NCBI RefSeq assembly: GCF_021728415.1
Contig: NZ_JAKKDV010000001.1
Location: 248,001 to 312,000, forward strand
DNA length: 64,000 bases
Origin: Flaviramulus multivorans
Lineage (GTDB): Bacteria; Bacteroidota; Bacteroidia; Flavobacteriales; Flavobacteriaceae
Reading direction: 5' to 3'
The notes under the pieces: generated by a model
Told to the model about the DNA's origin: nothing
Databases searched by the model: none
The model's input: only the letters and a program-made list of their open reading frames with translations
Shown here: in pieces, positions 17,843 through 27,722 of the stretch
How positions within the stretch are numbered: the stretch's first letter is position 1
Layout of the letters: each line of letters starts with the position of its first letter
Made by a program: the position numbers and the translations under genes

Positions 17843-19000
17843 ATGAAAACATCAATTAAAAAAATCTTATTCTGTTGTACACTAATCGCATTTATTTCGT
17901 GCAACGCCAAAAACAAAAAGCAAGTTGTCGCCTATAATGACGCCAAAACGGTTCATCCTGAACCTAGTAAACAATTTATCAAAGTCGCATTATTATTGGA
18001 CACCAGTAATAGTATGGATGGGTTAATAGACCAGGCTAAAGCACAACTGTGGGATATTGTAAACGAGTTATCGTATGCTAAATGTGGTGTTAAAAAACCC
18101 AATCTACAAATTGCATTGTACGAATATGGTAATGACAGGTTACATAGTAATGAAGGCTATATAAGACAAGTTTTAGCCTTCAGTGATGACCTAGATGAAA
18201 TCTCAAAAGAGCTATTTTCATTAACCACTAATGGTGGTGAAGAATATTGCGGGCAAGTGATACAAACATCTTTAAACCAATTAAATTGGGGAAAAAATCC
18301 TGATGATTTAAAGCTTATTTTTATAGCTGGAAACGAACCCTTTACCCAAGGTAAAATAAACTATAAAGATGCCTCGACAAATGCTAAAGAAAAAGATGTA
18401 ACCATTAATACTATTTTTTGTGGTGATTATAATCAGGGAGTTTCAAGCTATTGGAAAGACGGAGCCCAATTAACCAATGGCGATTATATGGCAATTAATC
18501 AAAACCGTAAAACGGTACATATTGTTTCGCCATACGATGATGAGATTTTAATTTTAAATCAAAAATTAAATAAAACCTATGTGATTTATGGTTCTATAGG
18601 AAGACAAAAATTAGCGTTACAGGCAGAGCAAGACTCAAACGCTGGATCTTACAGTAAAGCTAATGCTGTAAAAAGAACCGTAAGTAAAAGTTCTCATTTA
18701 TACAAAAACCAAACTTGGGATTTAGTGGATGCCGAAGCTCAAAACGAAGTGGTAATTGAAGACTTAAAAGACGATGTACTTCCTGATGAATTAAAAGGAA
18801 AAACAAAGGAAGAAATTAAAACCTATATTGATAGTAAAAGAAAAGAACGCGAAGCAATTCAAAAACAAATTCAAGAATTAAATGCAAAACGTATAGATTA
18901 TATTTCTAAACAAAATAAAGAAACTACACACGGCTTAGAAAATGCCATGGTAAAAGCTATTAAAGAACAGGCTAAAAAGAAAAAATACACATGGAACTAA
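17843..19000 (+). CDS. von Willebrand factor A domain lipoprotein
   Basis: A 385-residue lipoprotein: the signal peptide ends in the lipobox IAFISC with Cys20. A vWA domain spans about 45-245; its metal site (MIDAS) reads DTSNS, matching DxSxS, so metal binding is plausible. The C-terminal 120 residues are charged and probably helical (KGKTKEEIKTYIDSKRKERE...). No enzymatic motif is visible. It is transcribed alone, divergent from the sensor kinase with a 211-base gap in which I see no clear element. Its partner is unknown. Confidence 0.85.
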   Translation: MKTSIKKILFCCTLIAFISCNAKNKKQVVAYNDAKTVHPEPSKQFIKVALLLDTSNSMDGLIDQAKAQLWDIVNELSYAKCGVKKPNLQIALYEYGNDRLHSNEGYIRQVLAFSDDLDEISKELFSLTTNGGEEYCGQVIQTSLNQLNWGKNPDDLKLIFIAGNEPFTQGKINYKDASTNAKEKDVTINTIFCGDYNQGVSSYWKDGAQLTNGDYMAINQNRKTVHIVSPYDDEILILNQKLNKTYVIYGSIGRQKLALQAEQDSNAGSYSKANAVKRTVSKSSHLYKNQTWDLVDAEAQNEVVIEDLKDDVLPDELKGKTKEEIKTYIDSKRKEREAIQKQIQELNAKRIDYISKQNKETTHGLENAMVKAIKEQAKKKKYTWN

Positions 19001-19029
19001 AAAAAGAGGCTCGTTACGAGCCTCTTTTT
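19001..19029. terminator. Bidirectional terminator
   Basis: Perfect 13-base arms AAAAAGAGGCTCG (19001-19013) and CGAGCCTCTTTTT (19017-19029) with loop TTA. It sits between the convergent vWA lipoprotein and PorP/SprF-like genes and has A/T tracts on both sides. Confidence 0.92.
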
Positions 19030-19034
19030 GTTTT

Positions 19035-20039
19035 TTAATTAACCGCTGGACATTTACAATCAAATCGCTCTCGTCTGCAATTAAAATTATATCCCAATGT
19101 TAATTGATGAAAACCTCCGTTGGTAAATACCACCGAATTTGTTTGATAGGTATAATTGTATGCAAACATAAAATCGTTATAGTTAACACCTAAAATAGGT
19201 GAAATTTGCTGAAGTTTTTGACTACTAATAGTGTTATTGCTCGATAAATATTCTGCACCATCTAGACTTTGTCTATAAGACAATCCACCCCAAAGTGTAC
19301 CAAATTCCATCTGCTTATATACTTTGGCGTTTAAATCGATAGTTGACTCTTTAGTTCCATCTTTGTATTGAAACATTACAGAAGGCTCATAACTCCAAGA
19401 GCTACCTAACTTGCTAAATACATTTCCAACAGATAATAAATAACGTCTTAAATTACTTGTAATTTCTATATCATTATTTACTCCAGAGTTTTTTAAAACA
19501 TTCTTCACCGTACCATGAGCATAAAAATCCAGGAAATGGTACGAAAACCCAAAATCAATATTAAAATTGGTTGCATTTTGCACAACACCATCAATTATAG
19601 GGTCTGGTCCATCAAACAAAAATGTAGTTTCGTCTAATTGATATTGAATAAATCCAGCACTCAAACCAAAAGAAAGCATATTTAAATCTACTTCATTTCT
19701 TGAAAACATTAAATGATGAGCATAGGTTACATAGGCTCCTTTTTGAGAGTGATATCCGTTTTTATCAGCATATAATATGGCTCCAATCGCCGATGGCGAC
19801 TCGCCAATTCTTCCATTCATACTTAATGTTAAAAGTTTAGGAGCATCATCTTGTCCAAACCATTGCTGTCTTGCCGTTAATCTTACCTTAGAGCAATTAG
19901 CAACACCAGCCATAGAAGGGTGAATTAGATAATAATTATCAGTAAGGTAATCGGTGTATATAGGGAGTCCTTCTTGCGAAGTTCCTAAATAGGATATAAA
20001 CACAAATAATCCAGTGATAATAATTCTTTTCAATTTCAT
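19035..20039 (-). CDS. PorP/SprF-family type IX secretion membrane protein (no adhesin next to it)
   Basis: Outer-membrane barrel of the PorP/SprF family. After a signal peptide (cleavage near YLGTSQ, residue 21), LPIYTDYLTDNYYLIHPSMAG is the family's opening motif, followed by VRLTARQQWFG. The remainder is alternating strand and turn, ending in a Cys-rich tail (NCRRERFDCKCPAVN). Family members assist export or anchoring of gliding-type adhesins. Here neither neighbour is an adhesin. The reading frame opens at TTG 20054, but ATG 20039 begins the signal peptide cleanly (334 residues) and was preferred. Confidence 0.85.
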   Translation of the reverse strand: MKLKRIIITGLFVFISYLGTSQEGLPIYTDYLTDNYYLIHPSMAGVANCSKVRLTARQQWFGQDDAPKLLTLSMNGRIGESPSAIGAILYADKNGYHSQKGAYVTYAHHLMFSRNEVDLNMLSFGLSAGFIQYQLDETTFLFDGPDPIIDGVVQNATNFNIDFGFSYHFLDFYAHGTVKNVLKNSGVNNDIEITSNLRRYLLSVGNVFSKLGSSWSYEPSVMFQYKDGTKESTIDLNAKVYKQMEFGTLWGGLSYRQSLDGAEYLSSNNTISSQKLQQISPILGVNYNDFMFAYNYTYQTNSVVFTNGGFHQLTLGYNFNCRRERFDCKCPAVN

Positions 20040-20190
20040 AAATTTTATAACCAAGTAGGTATTGTTTATTATAAACGTGCTGATTTACAAAAAATTACAC
20101 ATAAAAAAAGACAAAATTTACATTCATCTCATAGCCGCTATATATGGGCAACAAAACCCAAATATATAAACAAGTAAGGGTTTCTTTTAG

Positions 20191-20198
20191 TATTTTTG
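20191..20198 (+). promoter_or_regulatory. Candidate -7 element of the nfu gene
   Basis: TATTTTTG fits TAnnTTTG and lies 16 bases before the ATG. No TTG is found at the usual -33 distance, so support is moderate. Confidence 0.4.
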
Positions 20199-20214
20199 TA
20201 AAAAATTAGTTGAA

Positions 20215-21117
20215 ATGAGCACTTTCAAGGTTTCTGTGCAAGAAACAACAAATAATAACATCGTAAAATTCGAAGTAAATCAATTTGTAACTCAACACCA
20301 GAGCTTCGAATTTAATAATATTGACGAAGCAAAATCGTCGCCTTTGGCGCAACAATTATTTTATTTACCGTTTGTAAAAAAGGTTTATATTTCTGGGAAT
20401 TTTATTGCAGTTGAACGTTATAATATTGTAGAATGGAATGATGTTCAAGATGAAGTTGCAGAACAAATTGAGGCATATTTAAATGATGGTGGTATTGTAG
20501 TTGAAGAAACTTCTTCTGCAAAAAAAGTGCCCGTAACAGTTTATGCTGAAAGTACACCCAACCCATCAGTGATGAAATTTGTTGCAAACAAAAAAATTGT
20601 AACAACGCTTTTTGAATTTACGTCTATTGATGATGCAAAACTATCTCCTTTAGCTACCGAGTTATTTCATTTTCCTTTTGTGAAAAGTATTTTTATTGAT
20701 GAGAATTATGTGTCTATTACCAAATATGATATTGCCGAATGGCAAGACATTACTTTGGAGCTTCGAGAATTTATAAGAAGTTATATTGAAAACGGAAAAG
20801 AAGTAGTATTACCTAATGCTGCTGAAACACTGCAAAAATCTACTTCACAAGTAGACAGCCATTTTGAGTCTTTGGATGACACATCAAAAGAAATAGTAAA
20901 TATACTTGAAGAATATGTAAAACCAGCGGTTGCAAGTGATGGTGGCAACATTCAATTCATATCGTACGATGCTGATAGCAAAAATGTAAGTGTCTTGCTA
21001 CAAGGGGCTTGCAGTGGATGTCCTTCTTCAACCTATACTCTAAAAACGGGTATCGAAAATATGCTCAAACAAATGTTGCAGGGCAAAGTTGAAACGGTTG
21101 AAGCTATAAATGGTTAA
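20215..21117 (+). CDS. Nfu-type iron-sulfur scaffold/carrier with duplicated N domain
   Basis: A 300-residue protein for iron-sulfur cluster transfer. Two Nfu N-terminal domains lie in tandem (about 3-95 and 105-195); each has the layout K-F-x-V/A-N ... SPLA-x-x-LF-x-x-PFVK and ends near W-x-D. The C-terminal NifU domain (about 225-295) carries the cluster-binding CxxC at Cys266/Cys269 (ACSGCPSS). The N-domain duplication is frequent in Bacteroidota. The gene is transcribed alone and closed by a terminator at 21140-21168. Confidence 0.93.
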   Translation: MSTFKVSVQETTNNNIVKFEVNQFVTQHQSFEFNNIDEAKSSPLAQQLFYLPFVKKVYISGNFIAVERYNIVEWNDVQDEVAEQIEAYLNDGGIVVEETSSAKKVPVTVYAESTPNPSVMKFVANKKIVTTLFEFTSIDDAKLSPLATELFHFPFVKSIFIDENYVSITKYDIAEWQDITLELREFIRSYIENGKEVVLPNAAETLQKSTSQVDSHFESLDDTSKEIVNILEEYVKPAVASDGGNIQFISYDADSKNVSVLLQGACSGCPSSTYTLKTGIENMLKQMLQGKVETVEAING

Positions 21118-21139
21118 AAAACACTTATAAAATAAATAC

Positions 21140-21170
21140 AAAAAGCGTTCATATACTGAGCGCTTTTTTT
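21140..21170 (+). terminator. Terminator after the nfu gene
   Basis: Arms AAAAAGCGTTCA (21140-21151) and TGAGCGCTTTTT (21157-21168) pair with one wobble around TATAC, followed by more T. The next gene's candidate -7 box starts 16 bases later. Confidence 0.85.
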
Positions 21171-21185
21171 ATGGTTAATTTTCGC

Positions 21186-21193
21186 TAACTTTG
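21186..21193 (+). promoter_or_regulatory. Candidate -7 element at the start of the YyaL-like gene
   Basis: TAACTTTG fits TAnnTTTG. It ends one base before the first ATG (21195), so transcription would begin at about the second ATG (21198). No TTG at the -33 position. Confidence 0.35.
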
Positions 21194-21194
21194 A

Positions 21195-23309
21195 ATGATG
21201 AGGCCATTACAAATAATTTTATTTCCCTTTTTTATTTTAATTATTAGCTGCAAAGGTCAGAACTCAAAAACTATGGAACATCAATATACCAACGAACTCA
21301 TTAATGAAACTAGTCCATATTTACTGCAGCATGCTCATAATCCTGTAAACTGGAATCCTTGGAATGAAAAAACCTTAGCAAAAGCAAAATCTGAAAATAA
21401 ATTAATTCTTATAAGTGTAGGTTATGCTGCATGTCATTGGTGTCATGTTATGGAGCATGAAAGTTTTGAAGACAGCTTGGTTGCACAGGTAATGAACAAA
21501 AACTTTATAAATATTAAAGTAGATAGAGAAGAACGTCCTGATGTAGACCAAGTGTATATGAATGCGGTTCAACTTATGACGGGTCATGGGGGTTGGCCTT
21601 TAAATGTTATTGCCTTGCCCGATGGGAGACCTATTTGGGGTGGAACTTATTTTAAAAAAGAACAATGGATAAGTGCCTTAGAGCAGATATCACAATTATA
21701 TATTGACGACCCTAAAAAGCTTCGTGAATATGCTGGCAAACTTGAACAAGGTATTAAATCTTTGGATGTTGTAGAACTAAATACTAACGAACCCGTTTTT
21801 GAAGCCAGCTATATTGATGATGCAATAAAAAATTGGTCGAGGCAATTTGATAATAATTTTGGTGGGATGAATCGGGCTCCAAAATTTATGATGCCAAATA
21901 ATTATCACTTTTTATTACGATACGCTTATCAAACTCATGATAAAAAAATACAAGAATATGTAAACCTTACACTAACAAAAATTGCCTATGGAGGTGTATA
22001 CGATCACATCGGTGGCGGTTTTTCAAGGTATTCCGTTGATGCTAAATGGCATGTACCTCATTTTGAGAAAATGTTATATGATAATGGGCAGTTGGTAAGT
22101 TTATATTCTGACGCATACCTCATCACAAAAAATGAACTTTATAGAGATATTGTTGTTGAAACATTAGCCTTTATAAAACGTGATATGACTACTAGTAACG
22201 GCGCTTTCTATTCCTCTCTTGATGCAGACAGTATTAACCCTGAGGGCGAACTAGAAGAAGGTGCTTTTTATGTTTGGACCAAAGATGAACTTAAAACGCT
22301 TTTAAAAGAAGATTTCGAACTTTTTTCTGATTATTATAATGTAAATAATTTTGGCCATTGGGAGCACGATAATTATGTGTTTATTAGAAAAGATAACGAT
22401 GCCACCATCATAAAGAAACATAAAATAACATTGGATACTTTAGTTGAAAAGAAAGCAACTTGGAAAAAAATACTCCTTGAGGTTCGTAACAAAAGACCCA
22501 AACCAAGACTGGATGATAAAACCTTAACATCATGGAATGCTATTATGCTTAAAGGCTATGTAGACGCATATCGGGTTTTTGGAGACCTTGATTATCTTGT
22601 TTCCGCTGAAAAAAATGCCAACTTTATAATTAATAATCAATTACGTGAAGATGGTGGTTTATACCATAATTATAAAAATGGCACTAGTTCCATTAATGGT
22701 TATTTAGAAGATTATTCCACTGTTATAGATGCCTTTTTAACACTTTATGAGAGCACCCTAAACGAAGTATGGCTTGATACTGCAAGAAACTTAGCTAATT
22801 ATGCTTTTGATCATTTTTTTGACACTACTAGTAAAATGTTCTTTTTTACTTCCAATGAAGATCCATCATTAGTATCAAGAAGCATAGAATATCGTGATAA
22901 TGTAATTCCTGCCAGCAACTCTATAATGGCAAAAAATTTATTCAAACTATCTCATTATTTTGATAATGAACATTTCAGTAATACAGCCATGACGATGCTA
23001 AATAATGTTAAGCCAGAAATGCAAGAATATCCATCGGGCTATTCAAACTGGTTTGATTTAATGTTAAATTATTCAAACCCTTTTTACGAAGTCGCCATTG
23101 TAGGTAAAGACGCAAAACAAAAAATAACAGAATTAAACAACACTTATATACCTAATAAACTTATTGCAGCCAGTACATCAGAAAACAAAATGCCTTTATT
23201 AGAGAACCGATATAATCCTGAAAAAACCTTAATTTACGTATGTGTAAACAAAGCATGCAAACTTCCTGTTTCCGAAGTTGAAGATGCTATAAGACTTTTA
23301 AAAGAATGA
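21195..23309 (+). CDS. Thioredoxin-domain protein of the YyaL/SSP411 (DUF255) family
   Basis: A protein of up to 704 residues. A lipobox-like LIISC with Cys19 suggests a lipoprotein in the envelope. Then comes the family signature [21 protein letters not shown] (about 33-53), a thioredoxin-like domain with CHWC (Cys80-Cys83), [18 protein letters not shown] and an alpha/alpha-toroid (six-hairpin) region that includes [11 protein letters not shown]. Family function is unproven; a link to N-glycan-type sugars or redox has been suggested. Starts at 21195, 21198 or, as a cytosolic form, Met27 (21273) are all possible. DUF1304 overlaps its stop by four bases. Confidence 0.9.
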   Translation: MMRPLQIILFPFFILIISCKGQNSKTMEHQYTNELINETSPYLLQHAHNPVNWNPWNEKTLAKAKSENKLILISVGYAACHWCHVMEHESFEDSLVAQVMNKNFINIKVDREERPDVDQVYMNAVQLMTGHGGWPLNVIALPDGRPIWGGTYFKKEQWISALEQISQLYIDDPKKLREYAGKLEQGIKSLDVVELNTNEPVFEASYIDDAIKNWSRQFDNNFGGMNRAPKFMMPNNYHFLLRYAYQTHDKKIQEYVNLTLTKIAYGGVYDHIGGGFSRYSVDAKWHVPHFEKMLYDNGQLVSLYSDAYLITKNELYRDIVVETLAFIKRDMTTSNGAFYSSLDADSINPEGELEEGAFYVWTKDELKTLLKEDFELFSDYYNVNNFGHWEHDNYVFIRKDNDATIIKKHKITLDTLVEKKATWKKILLEVRNKRPKPRLDDKTLTSWNAIMLKGYVDAYRVFGDLDYLVSAEKNANFIINNQLREDGGLYHNYKNGTSSINGYLEDYSTVIDAFLTLYESTLNEVWLDTARNLANYAFDHFFDTTSKMFFFTSNEDPSLVSRSIEYRDNVIPASNSIMAKNLFKLSHYFDNEHFSNTAMTMLNNVKPEMQEYPSGYSNWFDLMLNYSNPFYEVAIVGKDAKQKITELNNTYIPNKLIAASTSENKMPLLENRYNPEKTLIYVCVNKACKLPVSEVEDAIRLLKE

Positions 23310-23659
23310 CTTTACTAACAACCATTTTAATCGTAATAGTTGCCATCGAGCATGTCTATTTTTTGATTTTAGAAATGTTCTTTTGGACAAAACCCAAAGG
23401 CATTAAAACCTTCGACTTAAAATCAAAAGAATTTGCTGAAGAAACCAAAGTGTTAGCAGCCAACCAAGGACTTTATAATGGTTTTTTAGCGGCTGGAATC
23501 TTGTTTAGCCTAATTCAAAGCGATGCTAAAACGGCTATTTTCTTTTTAATTTGTGTAATTATCGCAGGTATTTATGGGGCTTATTCTACTAGAAAAATAA
23601 AATTGTTTTATGTTCAAGCTATTCCTGCAATTCTAGCATTGACAAGTTTTATTTTTTAG
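23306..23659 (+). CDS. DUF1304 family membrane protein
   Basis: A 117-residue membrane protein with four predicted spans (about 2-22, 56-72, 75-92 and 98-116). The motif [15 protein letters not shown] with the conserved His and Glu in the first span and [12 protein letters not shown] are the signature of the DUF1304 family. The family function is unknown. The ATG overlaps the stop of the YyaL-like gene (ATGA), implying coupled translation. Confidence 0.88.
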   Translation: MTLLTTILIVIVAIEHVYFLILEMFFWTKPKGIKTFDLKSKEFAEETKVLAANQGLYNGFLAAGILFSLIQSDAKTAIFFLICVIIAGIYGAYSTRKIKLFYVQAIPAILALTSFIF

Positions 23660-23745
23660 AATTTTAACATTTTATTCACGTTAATAATTTACTCAAAGCC
23701 CAAGTTAGCTTTAGTTTTGTATATTATAGATCGAAAATATAAAAT

Positions 23746-24561
23746 ATGGATTTAGAAAACGTAGACGCTGAAAAATGGATTGATTTAATTTTTAATTACG
23801 GATTAAAAATTATTGGAGCTTTAATTATTTGGATTATTGGCTCATGGGTAATTAAATTGATTTTAAAAGGCTTAAGAAAAGCCATGGAAAAAGCAGATTA
23901 TGACATTAGTTTGAAAAAGTTTTTAATGAACTTGTTAAAATGGATTTTAAAAATTGTCTTAATAATAGTAGTTCTTGGTACTGTTGGCGTTGAAACCACA
24001 TCTTTTGCCGCAATTTTAGCTGCAGCAGGTTTAGCTATTGGTTTAGCGCTTCAAGGCTCTTTAGGTAATTTTGCTGGCGGCGTTTTAATTATGATATTTA
24101 AGCCCTTTAAAATTGGCGATTTAATTGAAGCCCAAGGAGAAATAGGAGTGGTTAAGCAGATAGAAATATTTACAACAAAACTCACGGGACTTTCAAATAA
24201 AGAAATTATCATTCCTAATGGGTCTTTATCTAACGGAAATATAGTTAATTATTCTACAGAAGGAACACGCAGAGTTGATTTGATTTTTGGAGTTGGTTAT
24301 GATTCTAATATTAAGAAAACTAAAGAGGTTTTAATGAATGTACTCACATCACATCCAAAAATATTAAAAGACCCAGCACCATCTGTTACCGTTATGGAAT
24401 TAGCAGATAGCTCCATCAATTTTGCAGTAAGACCTTGGTGTGAAACAGCCGATTATTGGGCGGTATATTTTGATGTTACCGAACAAACTAAAGAAGCACT
24501 TGATGCCGCTGGTATAGATATTCCATATCCACATCAAGTTGAAATACGTAAAAATGCTTAA
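23746..24561 (+). CDS. Small-conductance mechanosensitive channel, MscS family
   Basis: A 271-residue channel that relieves turgor on osmotic downshock. There are three membrane spans: about 15-40, 60-82 and the pore-lining helix near 88-115 (FAAILAAAGLAIGLALQGSLGNFAGGVLI), which has the Ala/Gly pattern of MscS TM3. The cytoplasmic beta domain follows (FKIGDLIEAQGEIGVVKQIEIF) with the alpha/beta domain to the end. It corresponds to the minimal MscS architecture. Its TAA stop shares bases 24558-24561 with the stop of the convergent tsaB. Confidence 0.95.
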   Translation: MDLENVDAEKWIDLIFNYGLKIIGALIIWIIGSWVIKLILKGLRKAMEKADYDISLKKFLMNLLKWILKIVLIIVVLGTVGVETTSFAAILAAAGLAIGLALQGSLGNFAGGVLIMIFKPFKIGDLIEAQGEIGVVKQIEIFTTKLTGLSNKEIIIPNGSLSNGNIVNYSTEGTRRVDLIFGVGYDSNIKKTKEVLMNVLTSHPKILKDPAPSVTVMELADSSINFAVRPWCETADYWAVYFDVTEQTKEALDAAGIDIPYPHQVEIRKNA

Positions 24562-25229
24562 GCTTTAGGTTTTAAAGCCACAAAGTCTTTTAAATAGTAC
24601 GGTTCAAAATAAGCGACATCTTCAAAGTCGCTTATTTTGTATTTATTAAATGCTAATAAACTCATATTATTGGCTGAAGGAAGTTTGTCTTCAATAAAAA
24701 CAGCGTTTGGATTGTGAATTATACTTTTAGTTTTTTCTACACCGTTACCCACAAAATATACCTTACCATTGTTTAAATATTCTGAAAAAGTGGTTTCTTC
24801 TAAGATCTGTGCTTTAGTCTCTCTTATTTGCTGATAGTTTACGTCAAAAATAGCAGAGTAAACTTCCATACGTCTGGCATCTAACATGGCAATAATAATA
24901 CCATCATCAATTTTAGCTTGATGTGCTAAAGCTTCTAAAGTTGGAATTGAAATTAAAGGGATACCTAAAGAAAAGCAAAGTCCTTTTGCAGCCGAAACAC
25001 CAATACGTAAACCTGTATAAGAACCTGGGCCTTTACTTATTGCTATTGCATCAATTTCTTTGGGAGTAACTTTAGCCTCTCTTAAAACGGCATCAATATA
25101 AACATGAAGCCTTTCTGCGTGCGAATAGTTTTTATCATTATCCTCCTTTATAGCAATAGTTTTCCCATCCTTTGATAGGGATACTGAACAATTTGTGGTA
25201 GCCGTTTCTAAGTTTAAAATTAAGCTCAA
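24558..25229 (-). CDS. tsaB: tRNA threonylcarbamoyladenosine biosynthesis protein TsaB
   Basis: Partner of TsaD in making the t6A modification at position 37 of ANN-decoding tRNAs. The 223-residue length suits TsaB. It begins LILNLETATTNCSVSL (ASKHA-type fold), continues with NYSHAERLH and GPGSYTGLRIG, the family signature. The start appears to be TTG at 25229: no in-frame ATG lies upstream before a stop, and the first strand begins immediately. It starts one base from the end of the TolC-type gene, so it is the last gene of that operon. Its stop overlaps the stop of the MscS gene. Confidence 0.94.
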   Translation of the reverse strand: MSLILNLETATTNCSVSLSKDGKTIAIKEDNDKNYSHAERLHVYIDAVLREAKVTPKEIDAIAISKGPGSYTGLRIGVSAAKGLCFSLGIPLISIPTLEALAHQAKIDDGIIIAMLDARRMEVYSAIFDVNYQQIRETKAQILEETTFSEYLNNGKVYFVGNGVEKTKSIIHNPNAVFIEDKLPSANNMSLLAFNKYKISDFEDVAYFEPYYLKDFVALKPKA

Positions 25230-25230
25230 T

Positions 25231-26556
25231 TTAATTCGTTAAAGATTTTCCCATGTAAAAGTCTAAAACTTTTGTTTTAAAAACAAAATCATATTTAGCA
25301 TTTATTAAAGAAGATTCTGCATTTATTAATTGCACCCTTGCTTGCTCTAAATCAAACGCAGTCATTGCTCCAATATCGTATCGCTCTTTTGAATTATTAA
25401 AAGCTAAACTTTGAGATTCTAATGACTTTTTAGCAGCTTCAAAAGCTTTAAAAGCCGCTTGAGCATCGGTAAAGGCCCTTTGAATATTTGACTCTAAATT
25501 TAACTTTGCTTGATCAAGATTAAGTTTGCTATTTTCTTCTTGAATTTTGGATTTAGCAACAGCAGTTTTATTTTGAAATCTTGAAAAGATAGGAATATTT
25601 ACATTTAAACTTAAGTTATGTCCTTTAAATAAATCTAATTCTCTAAAAAATGCTTGCTTTATAAAATCATTTTTCGATTCACTCCAAACCGATCCAAAAC
25701 CATACCCTAAACTTACTGATGGGTAAAAACCAGCCTTTGAAATTTCAGTACCTAATTTAGCATTTTCAATATCTTTTTCGGCTACTTTAATTTCGTTTCT
25801 GTTTTCTAAAGCATAATTTAAAACAGGTTTTACGTCACTGTACAATAAAGCTGCCGAAGGATCATCTATACTAATAAATTCAATATTAAATCCTTCAAAG
25901 GGCACTTGTAATAATTGTGATAAAGAAAGTAGTGATAAGGTAAAATTATTTTCGGCCAAAGTAACTTGCTGCGCATCTCTACTTAAGGTCGCTTCAGCAT
26001 CAAAAATATTAGCCTTAGGTTGAACACCAGCATCTACCAAATCTTGAACTTGATTTAATTGTTTTTCACTAAACTCATATTGTGCGGTGGCAGTTTCTAG
26101 GTTTTCTTTATTAAATAATACATTTAAATATGCATTAACAACATTTAGTGAAATATCGTCTTTAATTCTATTTAATTCCAGCTCGTTTGTTTCTCTATTA
26201 AGCTGTGATTGCTTATATAAATTTAAAGTTCTGAAACCATTAAATACATTCTGATTTACACTTAAATTATAATTAAATGAATGCGTTGTCTGGTTATTAA
26301 TACGTTGGTTTGTAACAGGATCGAAACCCGATCCAATACTCATTCGCTGACCTAAACTACCGTTAAAAGATGGTAAAAACTGACCTCTTGCTGCAATAAT
26401 ATCTTGTTCATTGATTAATAACGTGTTTTCACCTTGTTTTACGGTAATATTATTTTCTAGAGCATGATTTACACATTCTTGTAACGTCCACGTTTTTTGC
26501 TGCGCAAATGAGGAAACACCTGCAAGAATTAAACATGCTACTAAAATATTTTTCAT
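25231..26556 (-). CDS. TolC-family outer-membrane efflux protein
   Basis: Outer-membrane channel of the exporter encoded upstream. Signal peptide ends near SSFAQ (residue 18). Two homologous halves follow with the helical pattern of OEP proteins (TWTLQECVNHALENN at the start, then GFYPSVSLGYGFGS and the second set). The frame opens at 26640, but Met29 of that frame (26556) gives a normal signal peptide and avoids overlap with the adaptor gene; ATG 26580 is an alternative. The mature protein has about 420 residues. Gene order ATPase, two permeases, adaptor, TolC supports one export complex. Confidence 0.93.
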   Translation of the reverse strand: MKNILVACLILAGVSSFAQQKTWTLQECVNHALENNITVKQGENTLLINEQDIIAARGQFLPSFNGSLGQRMSIGSGFDPVTNQRINNQTTHSFNYNLSVNQNVFNGFRTLNLYKQSQLNRETNELELNRIKDDISLNVVNAYLNVLFNKENLETATAQYEFSEKQLNQVQDLVDAGVQPKANIFDAEATLSRDAQQVTLAENNFTLSLLSLSQLLQVPFEGFNIEFISIDDPSAALLYSDVKPVLNYALENRNEIKVAEKDIENAKLGTEISKAGFYPSVSLGYGFGSVWSESKNDFIKQAFFRELDLFKGHNLSLNVNIPIFSRFQNKTAVAKSKIQEENSKLNLDQAKLNLESNIQRAFTDAQAAFKAFEAAKKSLESQSLAFNNSKERYDIGAMTAFDLEQARVQLINAESSLINAKYDFVFKTKVLDFYMGKSLTN

Positions 26557-26572
26557 TTGTTGTAGGTTTATA

Positions 26573-27697
26573 TTAATCATTTCCTTCTTCCTCATCTTCA
26601 TTATCTTTTGACGCTTTATTCCAAACTTTAATTTTATCACCCATTTTTACACCTTCGGTAATTTCTACATTTATACCATCAGATAACCCCAGTGTAACAT
26701 TTTCTTTTCTATACTTTTTATCGCCATCTAAAATTTCAACAAATGGTTTTTCAGTAATTCTATTGTATTGAAGTAAAGCTTCTCTAATTGCTAAAACACT
26801 GTCTTTAGCTTCAATATCAATTTCTGCATTGGCGCTATATCCTGCTCTAATGTTTGTTGAAGCATCTATTTTTACATCTGCTTTTATAGTAAATTGAACA
26901 GCACCATTTTCTTCAATACCTTTTGGTGCAACAAAGGTTAATTTTGCTGGAAACTCTTTATCATTAATAGCCCCAAGAATAACTTTTATTTCTTTTCCTT
27001 CTTTTATTTTACCAACTTCGGCTTCATCAACTTTACCTTCAAAAATCATAATACTCATATCTGCTATGGTTGCAATAGTAGTCCCAGCATTAAAGTTATT
27101 ACTTTGAATTACTTGATCGCCCTCACGAACAGGTATTTCTAATATAGTTCCTGGAATTTGTGCAATTATATTTGTATTTGCTGAACTACCTCCTGAGATA
27201 GAACCCCTTTTGATTATTTGGTAATCGTTTTGAGCTTGTGCTAAGGTTTCTTTTGCTTGATTGAATGAAAGTTCACTATTTTCGAAGTCTTGCTGTGAAA
27301 TAACTCCTTTTTCAAAAAGCGCCTTGTTTCTTTCGTACAAAGTTTTAGCATTATCATACGATAATTTTGTTGATGCTATTCTACTACTTGCACTTACCAA
27401 ACTTTGTTCGTTTGGCACCACTCTAATTTTAGCAATTAAATCCCCTTTTTTAACAATATCACCCTCTTCAACAAGAATTTGATCTACAATTCCTGAGATT
27501 TGAGGCTTTAATTCAATTTCTTCTTCGGGATTTAACTTACCAGTTGCCACAGCTTTTGTATTGATAGATGTATAAAAAGGTTCTTCAACTTTAAATTCTT
27601 CTAATGCTTTTGAATTGGAATCTTTAAAGTACTTTAATACAAATGCTAATAGTACGATAACAACTAATACTAAAATAATTTTTACTGTTTTATTCAT
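26573..27697 (-). CDS. Periplasmic adaptor (membrane fusion protein) of a MacA/HlyD type
   Basis: A 374-residue adaptor anchored by one N-terminal span (about 5-23, ILVLVVIVLLAFVLKYF). The lipoyl/biotinyl-like hairpin begins KLNPEEEIELKPQISGIVDQILVEEGDIVKKGDLIAKI (split around a coiled coil at 85-150), and a beta-barrel domain and a membrane-proximal domain end in an acidic C-terminus. It connects the inner-membrane permeases with the TolC-type channel. Located between permease and TolC genes, with 25 bases to the former; the TolC start lies just beyond its stop. Confidence 0.95.
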   Translation of the reverse strand: MNKTVKIILVLVVIVLLAFVLKYFKDSNSKALEEFKVEEPFYTSINTKAVATGKLNPEEEIELKPQISGIVDQILVEEGDIVKKGDLIAKIRVVPNEQSLVSASSRIASTKLSYDNAKTLYERNKALFEKGVISQQDFENSELSFNQAKETLAQAQNDYQIIKRGSISGGSSANTNIIAQIPGTILEIPVREGDQVIQSNNFNAGTTIATIADMSIMIFEGKVDEAEVGKIKEGKEIKVILGAINDKEFPAKLTFVAPKGIEENGAVQFTIKADVKIDASTNIRAGYSANAEIDIEAKDSVLAIREALLQYNRITEKPFVEILDGDKKYRKENVTLGLSDGINVEITEGVKMGDKIKVWNKASKDNEDEEEGND

Positions 27698-27722
27698 TTT
27701 GGTTATTCTTTATTCTTATTGT

